Assembly (NCBI GenBank): GCA_964516845.1
Contig: CAZEXP010000027.1
Location: forward strand, 1-29,527
DNA from: JAPEKQ01 sp964516845
Lineage (GTDB): Bacteria > Joyebacterota > Joyebacteria > Joyebacterales > Joyebacteraceae
Length of the DNA: 29,527 bases
Reading direction: 5' to 3'
Part shown: positions 22,640 to 29,527 of the stretch, one piece after another
How positions within the stretch are numbered: position 1 is the stretch's first letter
Layout: each line of letters opens with the position of its first letter
The notes under the pieces: model-generated
The model's input: the letters and a program-made list of their open reading frames with translations, nothing else
What the model was told of the DNA's origin: nothing
Databases searched by the model: none
Made by a program: the position numbers and the translations under genes

Positions 22640-23892
22640 GACTTCCTCCCATGAGAACCGGCAATCTTCCGGACTTCGCAGTCGAGCCGGCCGTCGGCGA
22701 CGCTCACGCGCACCGCCGCACCCGGCTCCACCTCATCGATCGACCGCAGAGGGGTTCCCCCGGGGAGCACCGAGACGGCGGCGTAGCCGCGCGCCATGAT
22801 GCCCCGCGGGTCCGACAACCTCAGCGCCGTCTCGCACCGCGAGACCTCAGCCCGCCGCGTCGCCGCGAGCCGTGTGACCGTCGCCATCGCGCGGCGCGAC
22901 AACTCGTCGACCCGCTGGGCCGACCGTTCGATGATCTCGCGGGGCAATCTGAATGCGTAGGCCCTGTGCAGCCGCGCAACCTGCTCCTCGAGCCCGGAGA
23001 TCCTCGAACGCATCGCGCCCTCCGCCCGGCGCCCGAGCGACTCGACTCGCCTGGACACGTCCGCGCCGTCCCGCACCGCGAGTTCGGCACCGTTCGAGGG
23101 CGTCGCAGCGCGGGCGTCCGCCACGAAATCGGCGATGGTCACATCGACCTCGTGACCGACCGCCGAGATGATGGGGGTGCGCGCCTCGTATATGGCCCTC
23201 GCGACGATCTCCTCATTGAACGCCCACAGATCCTCGAGCGACCCTCCACCGCGGCCGACGATGACAACGTCGGCCCCGCCCCACGAATCGACGGCACGGA
23301 TCGCCCTGGCGATGGACGGCGCCGCGTCGGCGCCCTGCACAATGGTCGGGACCACGATGATGTCGGTCATCGGCGCGCGCGCGCGGATGACGCGGATCAC
23401 GTCGCGGACCGCGGCACCGGTCGGTGACGTCACGACGGCGACGGTCCCGGGAAACTCAGGCAGCGGCTTGCGGTGTTCGGGGGCGAACAGCCCCTCCTCC
23501 GCCAGGCGCCGTTTGAGTTCCTCGAACGCCTGCGCCAGCGCTCCGATGCCCGACGGACGCATCCGTTCCACGTAGAGCTGGTAGCGTCCCTGCGGTTCGT
23601 AGACCTTGATCCGCCCCTGCGCCACGACACGCATCCCATTGCCGGGCTTGAACGCCAGCTTCTCGTTGGCGAAGCGGAACATCAGCGACGGCAACGCGCT
23701 GGAATCGTCCTTGAGGGTGAAGTACATGTGACCGGAGGAGTGATGTGTGAAGTTGGAGATCTCGCCCTCGACCCAGAGCAACGGCAGCGAGGACTCGAGG
23801 ACGGATTTCACCATCCCCGTCACCTCACTGACGGTGCGGACCTGGCGCGACTCGTCCTCACGCGATTCGTGCGCCACGGCAGTCTTCCTCAC
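22636..23892 (-). CDS. xseA: Exodeoxyribonuclease VII large subunit
   Basis: The 418-residue protein has the N-terminal OB-fold (LLWVEGEISNFTHHSSGHMYFTLKD split by the usual loop), the catalytic region GTVAVVTSPTGAAVRDVIRV and VIVGRGGGSLEDLWAFNEE, GHEVDVTIADFVADARA, then a long coiled coil that holds XseB copies, and a short end domain. The size is normal. It starts at GTG 23892 in a four-base overlap with the folD stop; the first about 17 residues are extra and polar. Confidence 0.96.
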   Translation of the reverse strand: MRKTAVAHESREDESRQVRTVSEVTGMVKSVLESSLPLLWVEGEISNFTHHSSGHMYFTLKDDSSALPSLMFRFANEKLAFKPGNGMRVVAQGRIKVYEPQGRYQLYVERMRPSGIGALAQAFEELKRRLAEEGLFAPEHRKPLPEFPGTVAVVTSPTGAAVRDVIRVIRARAPMTDIIVVPTIVQGADAAPSIARAIRAVDSWGGADVVIVGRGGGSLEDLWAFNEEIVARAIYEARTPIISAVGHEVDVTIADFVADARAATPSNGAELAVRDGADVSRRVESLGRRAEGAMRSRISGLEEQVARLHRAYAFRLPREIIERSAQRVDELSRRAMATVTRLAATRRAEVSRCETALRLSDPRGIMARGYAAVSVLPGGTPLRSIDEVEPGAAVRVSVADGRLDCEVRKIAGSHGRKS

Positions 23893-24779
23893 TCAGGGGA
23901 ATGTATCGCTGCGGCTTCGGCCGCGGTGACGGTGTTCTCGAGGATGATGGTCGTCGTCAGTGTCCCCACGCCGCCGGGCACCGGGGTCAGCGCCGAGGCC
24001 ACGCCAAGCGCCTCTTCCGCCGCGATGTCGCCGGTCACGCGATACCCCTTCCCGCTGCCGGGATCATCCACGCGGTTGACGCCGACGTCGATCGCGATGA
24101 CGCCAGGCGACAGCATGTCACCTCGGATCGCCTCCGGCACGCCCATTGCGGCGACGAGGATGTCGGCCGTGCGTGTCATCGCGGCGAGATCGCGGGTGCC
24201 CGTGTGACAGACGGTCACCGTGGCGTTCCCGACCGTGTTCTTACGCAGGAGCAGACACGCCAGAGGCTTGCCCACGACGGTCGAACGGCCAACGATCACG
24301 ACGTGCCGCCCGGCCGTCTCGATCCCGGCGCGGCTCAGCACCTCGACGACCGCCTGCGCCGTCGCCGGCGCGAACGCCTTGCGTCCGGAGAGGACGCGCC
24401 CCAGGCTCTCCGCCGTCGACCCGTCCACGTCCTTCCCGAACGGGATGGCGTCGACAACGCTCCCGGAGATACTCTCGGGAAGAGGCTGCTGAACGATGAT
24501 GCCGTGGATGTCCGGATCGGCCCCCAGCGCGACGAGTCGTTCGGCCACCCCGCGCTCACCACCGGAGACATCGAGCTCCGCGAGCCTCACATCGACCCCG
24601 AGCTTCGCCCCCGCCTTCTGGATGCTGGATGAATAGATGCGTGAAGCGGGATCGTCCCCGACGAGCACGACGGCCAGGGTCGGGACGATACCGGCGCCGC
24701 GAAGCCGGGCCGCGCGCGCGGAGATTTCCTCGCGCATGGTTGCCGCCAGCGGCTTCCCACTGAGAATCCTCGTTTCCAC
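23889..24779 (-). CDS. folD: FolD-type methylene-THF dehydrogenase, catalytic lysine replaced
   Basis: The 296-residue protein aligns along its length with FolD, the NADP-linked methylenetetrahydrofolate dehydrogenase/cyclohydrolase: GDDPASRIY, GIIVQQPLP (Q97), GKDVDG (about 116-120), VIVGRSTVVGKP and TPVPGGVGTLT. In E. coli FolD the motif is Y50-X3-K54 (IYVASKRKA); the gapless alignment here gives IYSSSIQKA, so the lysine position is Ile53. Substitution of the matching human Lys56 is known to abolish the cyclohydrolase activity while the dehydrogenase can persist. The product may therefore be dehydrogenase-only, or Lys55 may stand in. GTG 24779 has GGGAG upstream and starts the conserved domain; the frame upstream is a ymdB shadow. 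xseA overlaps by four bases. Confidence 0.9.
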   Translation of the reverse strand: METRILSGKPLAATMREEISARAARLRGAGIVPTLAVVLVGDDPASRIYSSSIQKAGAKLGVDVRLAELDVSGGERGVAERLVALGADPDIHGIIVQQPLPESISGSVVDAIPFGKDVDGSTAESLGRVLSGRKAFAPATAQAVVEVLSRAGIETAGRHVVIVGRSTVVGKPLACLLLRKNTVGNATVTVCHTGTRDLAAMTRTADILVAAMGVPEAIRGDMLSPGVIAIDVGVNRVDDPGSGKGYRVTGDIAAEEALGVASALTPVPGGVGTLTTTIILENTVTAAEAAAIHSPE

Positions 24780-24790
24780 GCTCGCTCCCG

Positions 24791-25579
24791 TCAGTTCCCG
24801 TCCGCCCTCGCGTTGACCCGTTCGATCTGCGTGGCGGCCCCGGTCTCCTCGTCGATGACGAGCAGCACGGCGTTCATCGTGCACGGCCCCTCGGCGACCT
24901 CGAATCGATGCGGCCGTTGCGTAAGGAAGCGGGCGAGCGAAAGCTCGGTCTTCACGCCGATGACCGACCGGTCCGGACCGGTCATCCCCACGTCCGTGAT
25001 GTAAGCCGTGTGTCCCTCGAGAATACGCTCGTCCGCGGTCTGGACGTGCGTGTGGGTGCCAACGACGGCGGAGGCGCGTCCCGCCAGATGCCATCCGAGC
25101 GCCAGCTTCTCGGCGCTCGCCTCCGCGTGGATGTCGACCAGCACGACCCTGGTCGACGCGAGAAGCTCATCGACGAGCTTCGCGCCGATGCGGAACGGAC
25201 AGTCGACGGCCTGCATGAAGACGCGTCCCTGCAGGTTCACCACGCCCAGGATGTTTCCCTTGCGCGTCGTGAAGAGCCCGTGCCCGACACCCGGCGTTCC
25301 CGGCGGGTAGTTGGCCGGCCTCACGAGACGGTCGCAGGAGGAGACGAACGCGACGCTGTCACGCTTGTCCCATATGTGGTTGCCGCCGGTGATGAGATTG
25401 ACGCCCGCCTCGAACAGCTCGGAAGCGGTCGACTCGGTGATACCGATCCCGGCAGCGACGTTCTCGCCGTTCGCGACCGTCAGTTCGACGTCATGCTCTC
25501 TGACGACCCTCGGCAGGACCTTTGCAAGCGCCTGCCGCCCCGGACGGCCGATGACATCGCCTACGAACAGGATGCGCAC
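24791..25579 (-). CDS. ymdB: YmdB-family metallophosphoesterase (TIGR00282)
   Basis: The 262-residue calcineurin-like phosphoesterase shows all metal ligands: D8 (FVGDVIGRPGR), NGEN 37-40, GNHIWD around 66-71, DIHAEASAEK with H151, and GTHTH 174-178. B. subtilis YmdB hydrolyses cyclic nucleotides and RNA 2',3'-cyclic phosphates and affects biofilm decisions, and it is encoded beside rny, as here (15 bases after the rny stop). The length is normal. It starts at GTG 25579 after AAAGGGGAG. Confidence 0.93.
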   Translation of the reverse strand: MRILFVGDVIGRPGRQALAKVLPRVVREHDVELTVANGENVAAGIGITESTASELFEAGVNLITGGNHIWDKRDSVAFVSSCDRLVRPANYPPGTPGVGHGLFTTRKGNILGVVNLQGRVFMQAVDCPFRIGAKLVDELLASTRVVLVDIHAEASAEKLALGWHLAGRASAVVGTHTHVQTADERILEGHTAYITDVGMTGPDRSVIGVKTELSLARFLTQRPHRFEVAEGPCTMNAVLLVIDEETGAATQIERVNARADGN

Positions 25580-25594
25580 GCGCTCCCCTTTCGC

Positions 25595-27157
25595 CTACTT
25601 GGCGTAGTCGACCGCGCGTGTCTCCCGGAGCACGACGACCTTGATCTGCCCCGGGTACTTGAGCTCGGCCTCGATCTTGCGTGCGACGGCGGAGGCCAGA
25701 GCCTCGGCCCGCGCGTCGTCGATCTTCTTGTGCTGAACCACGATCCGGATCTCGCGTCCCGCCTGGATGGCGAACGACTTCTCGACACCCTGGAACGAGC
25801 TGGCGATGGCTTCCAGCTTCTCGAGCCGCTTGATGTAGGTCTCGAGCGTCTCACGCCGCGCGCCCGGCCTCGCACCGGACACCGCATCGCCCGCCTGGAC
25901 CAGCACGGCGATGAGGCTCTGGGGTTCAACGTCCTCGTGATGTGACTCGATGGCGTTGACGATGATGTCGTCCTCACCGTAGCGGCGCGCCAGCTCGGCG
26001 CCCAGCCCGGCGTGCGTCCCTTCCATCGTATGGTCGACGGCCTTGCCGATGTCGTGCAGCAGTCCCGCGCGGCGCGCGACCGTCACGTCAAACCCGAGTT
26101 CGCTCGCCATGAGACCACAAAGGAACGCGACCTCCTTCGAATGCTGGAGCACGTTCTGGCCGTAGCTCGTCCGGTACCTGAGACGACCGAGAAGCTTGAC
26201 CATCTCGGGCTTCAGGTCATGGATGCCGACGTCAAGGCTCGCCTCCTCACCGAACTCGATGATCTGCTGGTCGAGTTCCTTGGCGACCTTCTCAACGACC
26301 TCCTCGATACGTCCGGGGTGGATTCTGCCATCGGAGATGAGCTTCTCCAGGGCGATCCGCGCAACCTCGCGGCGCACCGGATCGAATCCGGAGAGAATGA
26401 CCGCCTCCGGCGTGTCGTCCACGATGACGTCGATCCCGGTCGCGGTCTCGAAGGCGCGGATGTTGCGACCCTCGCGACCGATGATGCGACCCTTCATCTC
26501 GTCGTTCGGAAGATTGACGACCGAGACGGTCGACTCGACCACGTGGTCGGCGGCGCAGCGCTGAATGGCGAGGGTGAGGATCTCCTTCGCCTCCTTGTCG
26601 CCCTGACGCCGGGCCTCGTCCCGGATGTCTTTGACCATGCGTGCCGCCTCGAGACGCGCCTCGCTCTCCATGTTCTTGATGAGCAGCTTCTTGGCGTCGT
26701 CGCGGTTCATCCCCGCGATCCGCTCGAGCCGCTCGTTCTGCTCGTCGATCAAGTGTGAGAGCTTCTCGCTGCGCTCCGTCAGCGCGGCCTCGCTCGTCTT
26801 GACCTCGACTTCCTTCTCATCGAGTTCGCCTTCCTTCTTCTCGATGAACTCGACCTTCCGGGCCAGGTTGCCCTCACGCTTCTCCATCTGACGCTCACGC
26901 TTCTCGATCTCCGACCGCGTCTGCTGCGTCTCATCCTCGAATTTCGCCTTCGCCTTGTACCACTCGTCCTTCGCCTCGAGGATGGCGGCCTTCTTCTGTG
27001 TCTCGGCCTCGCGCTGGGCCTCACGGACGATCTTCTCCGCGAGCTCCTCGGCGCTCATCACCTTGCTCCGATCCACGATACGGCGGGCGAACCAGCCCGC
27101 AACGAATACGACTCCGCCGACCGCGAATGTGATTGCGACTGTCATCCACTGATTCAT
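25595..27157 (-). CDS. rny: Ribonuclease Y
   Basis: The 520-residue membrane-bound endoribonuclease begins mRNA decay. It has an N-terminal membrane helix (residues 5-26), a long charged coiled coil (about 38-190), a KH domain with GRIIGREGRNIRAFE (about 225-240) and an HD domain with LLHDIGKAVDH (H368-D369) and SHHEDVEP. The size and order are those of RNase Y. It starts at ATG 27157, seven bases after the rarA stop, with GGAGGGG in the rarA end. Its presence fits a bacterium whose mRNA turnover resembles that of Firmicutes. Confidence 0.97.
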   Translation of the reverse strand: MNQWMTVAITFAVGGVVFVAGWFARRIVDRSKVMSAEELAEKIVREAQREAETQKKAAILEAKDEWYKAKAKFEDETQQTRSEIEKRERQMEKREGNLARKVEFIEKKEGELDEKEVEVKTSEAALTERSEKLSHLIDEQNERLERIAGMNRDDAKKLLIKNMESEARLEAARMVKDIRDEARRQGDKEAKEILTLAIQRCAADHVVESTVSVVNLPNDEMKGRIIGREGRNIRAFETATGIDVIVDDTPEAVILSGFDPVRREVARIALEKLISDGRIHPGRIEEVVEKVAKELDQQIIEFGEEASLDVGIHDLKPEMVKLLGRLRYRTSYGQNVLQHSKEVAFLCGLMASELGFDVTVARRAGLLHDIGKAVDHTMEGTHAGLGAELARRYGEDDIIVNAIESHHEDVEPQSLIAVLVQAGDAVSGARPGARRETLETYIKRLEKLEAIASSFQGVEKSFAIQAGREIRIVVQHKKIDDARAEALASAVARKIEAELKYPGQIKVVVLRETRAVDYAK

Positions 27158-27163
27158 GTGTGC

Positions 27164-28564
27164 CTACCCCTCCGCTCTATCGTCATTGCGGTCCGGCTCG
27201 CGTCGCGCGGGGTCGCCCCCTGATGGACCATGGTCGTCGGCGTATCCACCGCCGGCAGCCCCGTCCCATGCGTCAAGACGCGCCCGGACCTCCCTCTCAA
27301 ACACACTGTCTCCGGGCCGGTAGTACTCCCGCGATTCTGGAATGTACTCCTGCCCTCTCCCCTCGGTCTCGGACCCGGGCATCACGTACCCGTCACCGTG
27401 ACCGAGCCTCCGAGCTCCCGCGAAGCTTGCGTCGCGCAAGTGCTCCGGAACCTCGAAGGCATCTCCCCGCTCAACATCCGCCATCGCCTCGGCGATGGCG
27501 TCGGCACAGCTCCTGCTCTTCGGCGCGGTCGCAAGATAGACGGCCGCCTCCGCGAGCACGTATCTGGCCTCCGGCATACCGAGCATCTCCGTCGCCCTCG
27601 CAGCGGCCACCGCGAGCGGCAGCGCGTGCGGATCGGCAAGCCCGATGTCCTCGGACGCAGATATCACGAGTCTGCGAGCGATGAACCTCGGGTCCTCCCC
27701 GCCTGCGATCATCCTCGCGACCCAGTGCAGAGCAGCGTCCGGCTGGGAACCGCGGATGCTCTTGATCAGCGCGGACGCGACATCGTAGTGCGAATCCCCG
27801 TCCCGATCGTACCGCACAACCCGCTTCATCAGGCACTCGGTCACGACATCGAGGGTGATGCGGATCGAACCCGTTCGGTCGGGCGTCGTGCTCAGAACCG
27901 CCAGTTCGAACGCCGTCAGCGCCTTCCTCGCGTCGCCCAGCGAGTTGTCGACGAGGTAATCCAGCGCTTCCGGCGTCACGTCGACCGCGTATTCCCCGAG
28001 GCCCCGTTCTTCGTCCCCGAGCACCCTCGTGAGAATGCTCCGGACGTCGTCGTCCGAGAGCGGTCGAAGCTCGAACACCTGAACGCGCGAGAGCAGCGCC
28101 TTGTTCAGGTAGAAGAACGGGTTCTCAACCGTCGCGCCGATCATCGTGACGACGTCGTTCTCGAGCGGCGCCAGCAGGACATCCTGCTGCGCCTTGTTGA
28201 AGCGGTGGACCTCGTCGATGAAGAGGATCGTCCGCTTCGGCGCCCTGAACTGAGCCGCGGCAAGCGCCTTCCTGATCTCGCCGACGCCGTCACCGACGGC
28301 GTTGAGCGAAACAAGTGTCGAACTCGTCGCCAGCGCCACGACCTGCCCGAGCGACGTCTTGCCGATACCCGGAGGGCCGTAGAGAATCATCGAGAACAAC
28401 CGGTCGGTCTCGACCGCCCGCCTCAGCAGCTTGCCGTCACCGAGGATGTGCGACTGCCCGACGTACTCATCGAGCGTCCTTGGACGCATCCGCCTCGCCA
28501 GTGGTCGCCTGGTCGGCGGCGCGCTCTGATCAAAGAGGGTCCTGATGCCGGACTCGTCGCTCAA
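27164..28564 (-). CDS. rarA: Replication-associated recombination protein A (RarA/MgsA)
   Basis: The 466-residue AAA+ ATPase is related to clamp loaders and acts at stalled replication forks. Walker A GPPGIGKT is at 63-70, Walker B ILFIDEVH at 113-120; ENPFFYLNKALLSR is the RarA sensor region, and the tetramerisation domain contains IRGSQPDAALHWVARM and AMADVE. A polar, Gly/Asp-rich tail of about 60 residues follows the usual end. The start is TTG 28564 with GAGGGAG seven bases upstream. Upstream lies a structured 165-base leader after zapA. Confidence 0.94.
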   Translation of the reverse strand: MSDESGIRTLFDQSAPPTRRPLARRMRPRTLDEYVGQSHILGDGKLLRRAVETDRLFSMILYGPPGIGKTSLGQVVALATSSTLVSLNAVGDGVGEIRKALAAAQFRAPKRTILFIDEVHRFNKAQQDVLLAPLENDVVTMIGATVENPFFYLNKALLSRVQVFELRPLSDDDVRSILTRVLGDEERGLGEYAVDVTPEALDYLVDNSLGDARKALTAFELAVLSTTPDRTGSIRITLDVVTECLMKRVVRYDRDGDSHYDVASALIKSIRGSQPDAALHWVARMIAGGEDPRFIARRLVISASEDIGLADPHALPLAVAAARATEMLGMPEARYVLAEAAVYLATAPKSRSCADAIAEAMADVERGDAFEVPEHLRDASFAGARRLGHGDGYVMPGSETEGRGQEYIPESREYYRPGDSVFEREVRARLDAWDGAAGGGYADDHGPSGGDPARREPDRNDDRAEG

Positions 28565-28729
28565 AAATTCGCTCCCTCGACGCGCGCAACGCGTCAGCGG
28601 AGCCTCGGGGCCGAAACCAGGATGATCGGGTGTGTCCGATAGGAAGGGGACCGAGATGTGCTCGGAGCGGGCAGCGGGCTCTCTTCGCGTCTTCGACGCT
28701 CAGAGCGCTTGAGATCCATACGGAACGGC
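28565..28729 (-). other. Structured zapA-rarA spacer with a 41-codon ORF
   Basis: The spacer holds small hairpins: GACGCG/CGCGTC (28579-28595), ATCGG/CCGAT (28625-28640) and CCGAG/CTCGG (28651-28665); the first lies next to the rarA ribosome site. A 41-codon frame from ATG 28719 to TGA 28594 gives a basic peptide (MDLKRSERRRREE, then a Pro/Ser stretch, then PIILVSAPRLR), but it has no ribosome site. 6S RNA is often found beside zapA, yet I do not see its closed two-arm bubble. It may be an attenuator or a small gene. Confidence 0.35.
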
Positions 28730-29011
28730 TCAGTCGTCGAGTTCTGCAGACATGGTCTGCGACATCTCCTCGGCACGCTCCTGGACGCTCGCCAGGAGCT
28801 TGTTCCTGTCGTCGCGTTCGCCGAACAGCTCTCCGGCGATGTTCAAGGCGGCCAGAATGGCCACCTTCAGCGACGATCCAAGGGCAGCGTCGTCATTCAC
28901 CTCACGCATCTTGCTATCGACGTAGTGCGCGATCTCCCTGATGTAGTCGGGATCCGCGTCGCCCTTGATCCGGTATTCCGAGCCGTAGATCTCAACCTTG
29001 ACGCTGTTCAT
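28730..29011 (-). CDS. zapA: Cell division protein ZapA
   Basis: The 93-residue protein has the ZapA globular head (SVKVEIYGSEYRIKGDADPDY, with YIREIAHYVDSKMRE following) and a C-terminal coiled coil (NIAGELFGERDDRNKLLASV onward). ZapA binds FtsZ and bundles its filaments at mid-cell. I chose ATG 29011, where the conserved domain begins; a longer frame to 29083 would run through a hairpin. The gene ahead is a ZapB-like coiled coil. Confidence 0.92.
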   Translation of the reverse strand: MNSVKVEIYGSEYRIKGDADPDYIREIAHYVDSKMREVNDDAALGSSLKVAILAALNIAGELFGERDDRNKLLASVQERAEEMSQTMSAELDD

Positions 29012-29053
29012 GTTCCCGCTCTTCCGGCCGGGCCTCTCCCTGTCGCTGGTCCA

Positions 29054-29076
29054 TTCGACCGGCAAAGCCGGTCGAA
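29054..29076. repeat. Perfect 10-bp inverted repeat between the coiled-coil gene and zapA
   Basis: TTCGACCGGC (29054-29063) and its complement (29067-29076) flank AAA in the 105-base gap. It has no U-run on the minus strand, so it may be an mRNA processing or regulatory hairpin rather than a terminator. Confidence 0.65.
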
Positions 29077-29116
29077 CGCTCACAACGACCCGTAGGGAGC
29101 TCCCGACATAGAGGAC

Positions 29117-29350
29117 TCAGGCCAGCTTCTCGCTGATCGACTGAAGTCTCTTCTCGATACGCTTCCGCTTCCCGGAATCGACCTTCTGACCCGACATCAC
29201 AGACTCGATCTGCTCCGTCAAGTCATCCAGCTCCTTCCCCAACACCCGGATCCTGTTCTTGAGTTCGGAGTTCTCCGTCCGGAGAGCTCTCAGCTCCTCG
29301 ACCGCCCTCGTCACGAGAGCGTCGAGTTCATCGAGTCCGGGCAACTGCAT
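29117..29350 (-). CDS. Small coiled-coil protein, ZapB-like
   Basis: The 77-residue product is nearly all helix with heptad spacing (LDALVTRAVEELRALRTEN, LKNRIRVLGKELDDLTEQI) and a basic end. Short coiled coils of this kind between pheT and zapA are often annotated ZapB or DUF904; ZapB acts with ZapA at the Z-ring in E. coli. I chose ATG 29350 because AAGGAG lies eight bases upstream; GTG 29356 is only two bases from it. The homology to ZapB is weak by nature, so the role rests mainly on context. Confidence 0.7.
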   Translation of the reverse strand: MQLPGLDELDALVTRAVEELRALRTENSELKNRIRVLGKELDDLTEQIESVMSGQKVDSGKRKRIEKRLQSISEKLA

Positions 29351-29374
29351 CCGCACAACTCCTTCAAGTCTCCA

Positions 29375-29527
29375 CTACGTCCGGAGACTGGCCGCAAATC
29401 GTTCAAGCAGGTGGCCGACGATCTTCGCGTGCGCGGCGTCGACCTCCACATCGGTCAGGGTCCGCTCGCGCGACATGTACGTCAGCGCAACACCGAGACT
29501 TCTCGTCCCGGGAGCCAGCTGCCCGCC
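29375..29527 (-). CDS. pheT: Phenylalanyl-tRNA synthetase beta subunit, C-terminal end (partial)
   Basis: The last 50 codons are present. The stretch RSLGVALTYMSRERTLTD, then VEVDAAHAKIVGHLLERF, is the ferredoxin-fold anticodon-binding (FDX-ACB) domain that ends bacterial PheT. The stop is 24 bases before the ATG of the coiled-coil gene. The order pheT, ZapB-like, zapA is common in bacteria. The rest of the gene lies beyond the right edge. Confidence 0.9.
   Translation of the reverse strand, partial: GGQLAPGTRSLGVALTYMSRERTLTDVEVDAAHAKIVGHLLERFAASLRT

Noticed and set aside
24780..25094. Upstream extension of folD
   Set aside because: It is an alternate frame of ymdB; the FolD domain begins at GTG 24779 with a ribosome site.
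28565..28729. 6S RNA call
   Set aside because: The position next to zapA is suggestive, but I could not pair the two ends into the long stem and central bubble of 6S RNA.
1..29527. Defence system, prophage or mobile island
   Set aside because: No integrase, transposase, nuclease-toxin or phage gene is seen; nearly all genes are chromosomal housekeeping genes in even composition.

Overview
The window is about 29.5 kb of GC-rich chromosomal DNA from a diderm bacterium. LptE, a FadL/OmpP1-type porin and secreted proteins with a FlgD-Ig-like or type IX-like C-terminus (PNPASG, SGVYIYRL, and a final WGGIKALYR) point to the FCB superphylum or a candidate phylum near it, such as Eisenbacteria or Krumholzibacteria. 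The phylum is an inference. The content is core genome: I see no transposase, integrase, phage gene, CRISPR array or defence island.

Layout. Positions 1-2067 are read rightward: the tail of a secreted protein, a terminator, a TPR membrane protein (289-969) with a good promoter, and a secreted repeat protein (up to 2067). A 28-bp sequence at 1093-1120 closely resembles a XerC/XerD dif site. From 2268 to the right edge every protein gene and the tRNA is read leftward. The strand switch, marked by a perfect 15-bp hairpin at 2151-2184, lies about 1 kb from the dif-like site. This is the arrangement expected at a replication terminus.

Leftward genes, in order of transcription from the right edge. 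(a) 29527 to 16912: pheT end, a ZapB-like coiled coil, zapA, rarA, rny, ymdB, folD, xseA, xseB, ispA, dxs, nadK, pgsA, a DUF362 ferredoxin and tRNA-Arg(CCG). Many junctions are 4-base overlaps or gaps of a few bases, so long cotranscribed units are likely. They join tRNA charging, cell division, RNA decay, one-carbon, DNA repair, isoprenoid, NADP and phospholipid functions. (b) 16824-14704: a secreted M28 peptidase. (c) 14637-13140: a small membrane protein overlapping a HAD-phosphatase/CTP-kinase fusion. (d) 13005-6480: a UDP-sugar dehydrogenase and epimerase, an NtrC-like regulator without GAFTGA, lptE, holA, nth and a pentaheme cytochrome, closely spaced or overlapping. (e) 6247-4868: a FadL-type porin with its own promoter and terminator. 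(f) 4760-2268: leuS.

No interval above 300 bases lacks a gene. The longest gaps are 57-288 (terminator and promoter), 6248-6479 (promoter) and 2068-2267 (hairpin terminator). The points most worth following are the dif-like site, the HAD-kinase fusion, the degenerate sigma54-type regulator, a FolD that lacks its catalytic lysine, and a CDS that takes its stop codon from inside a tRNA gene.
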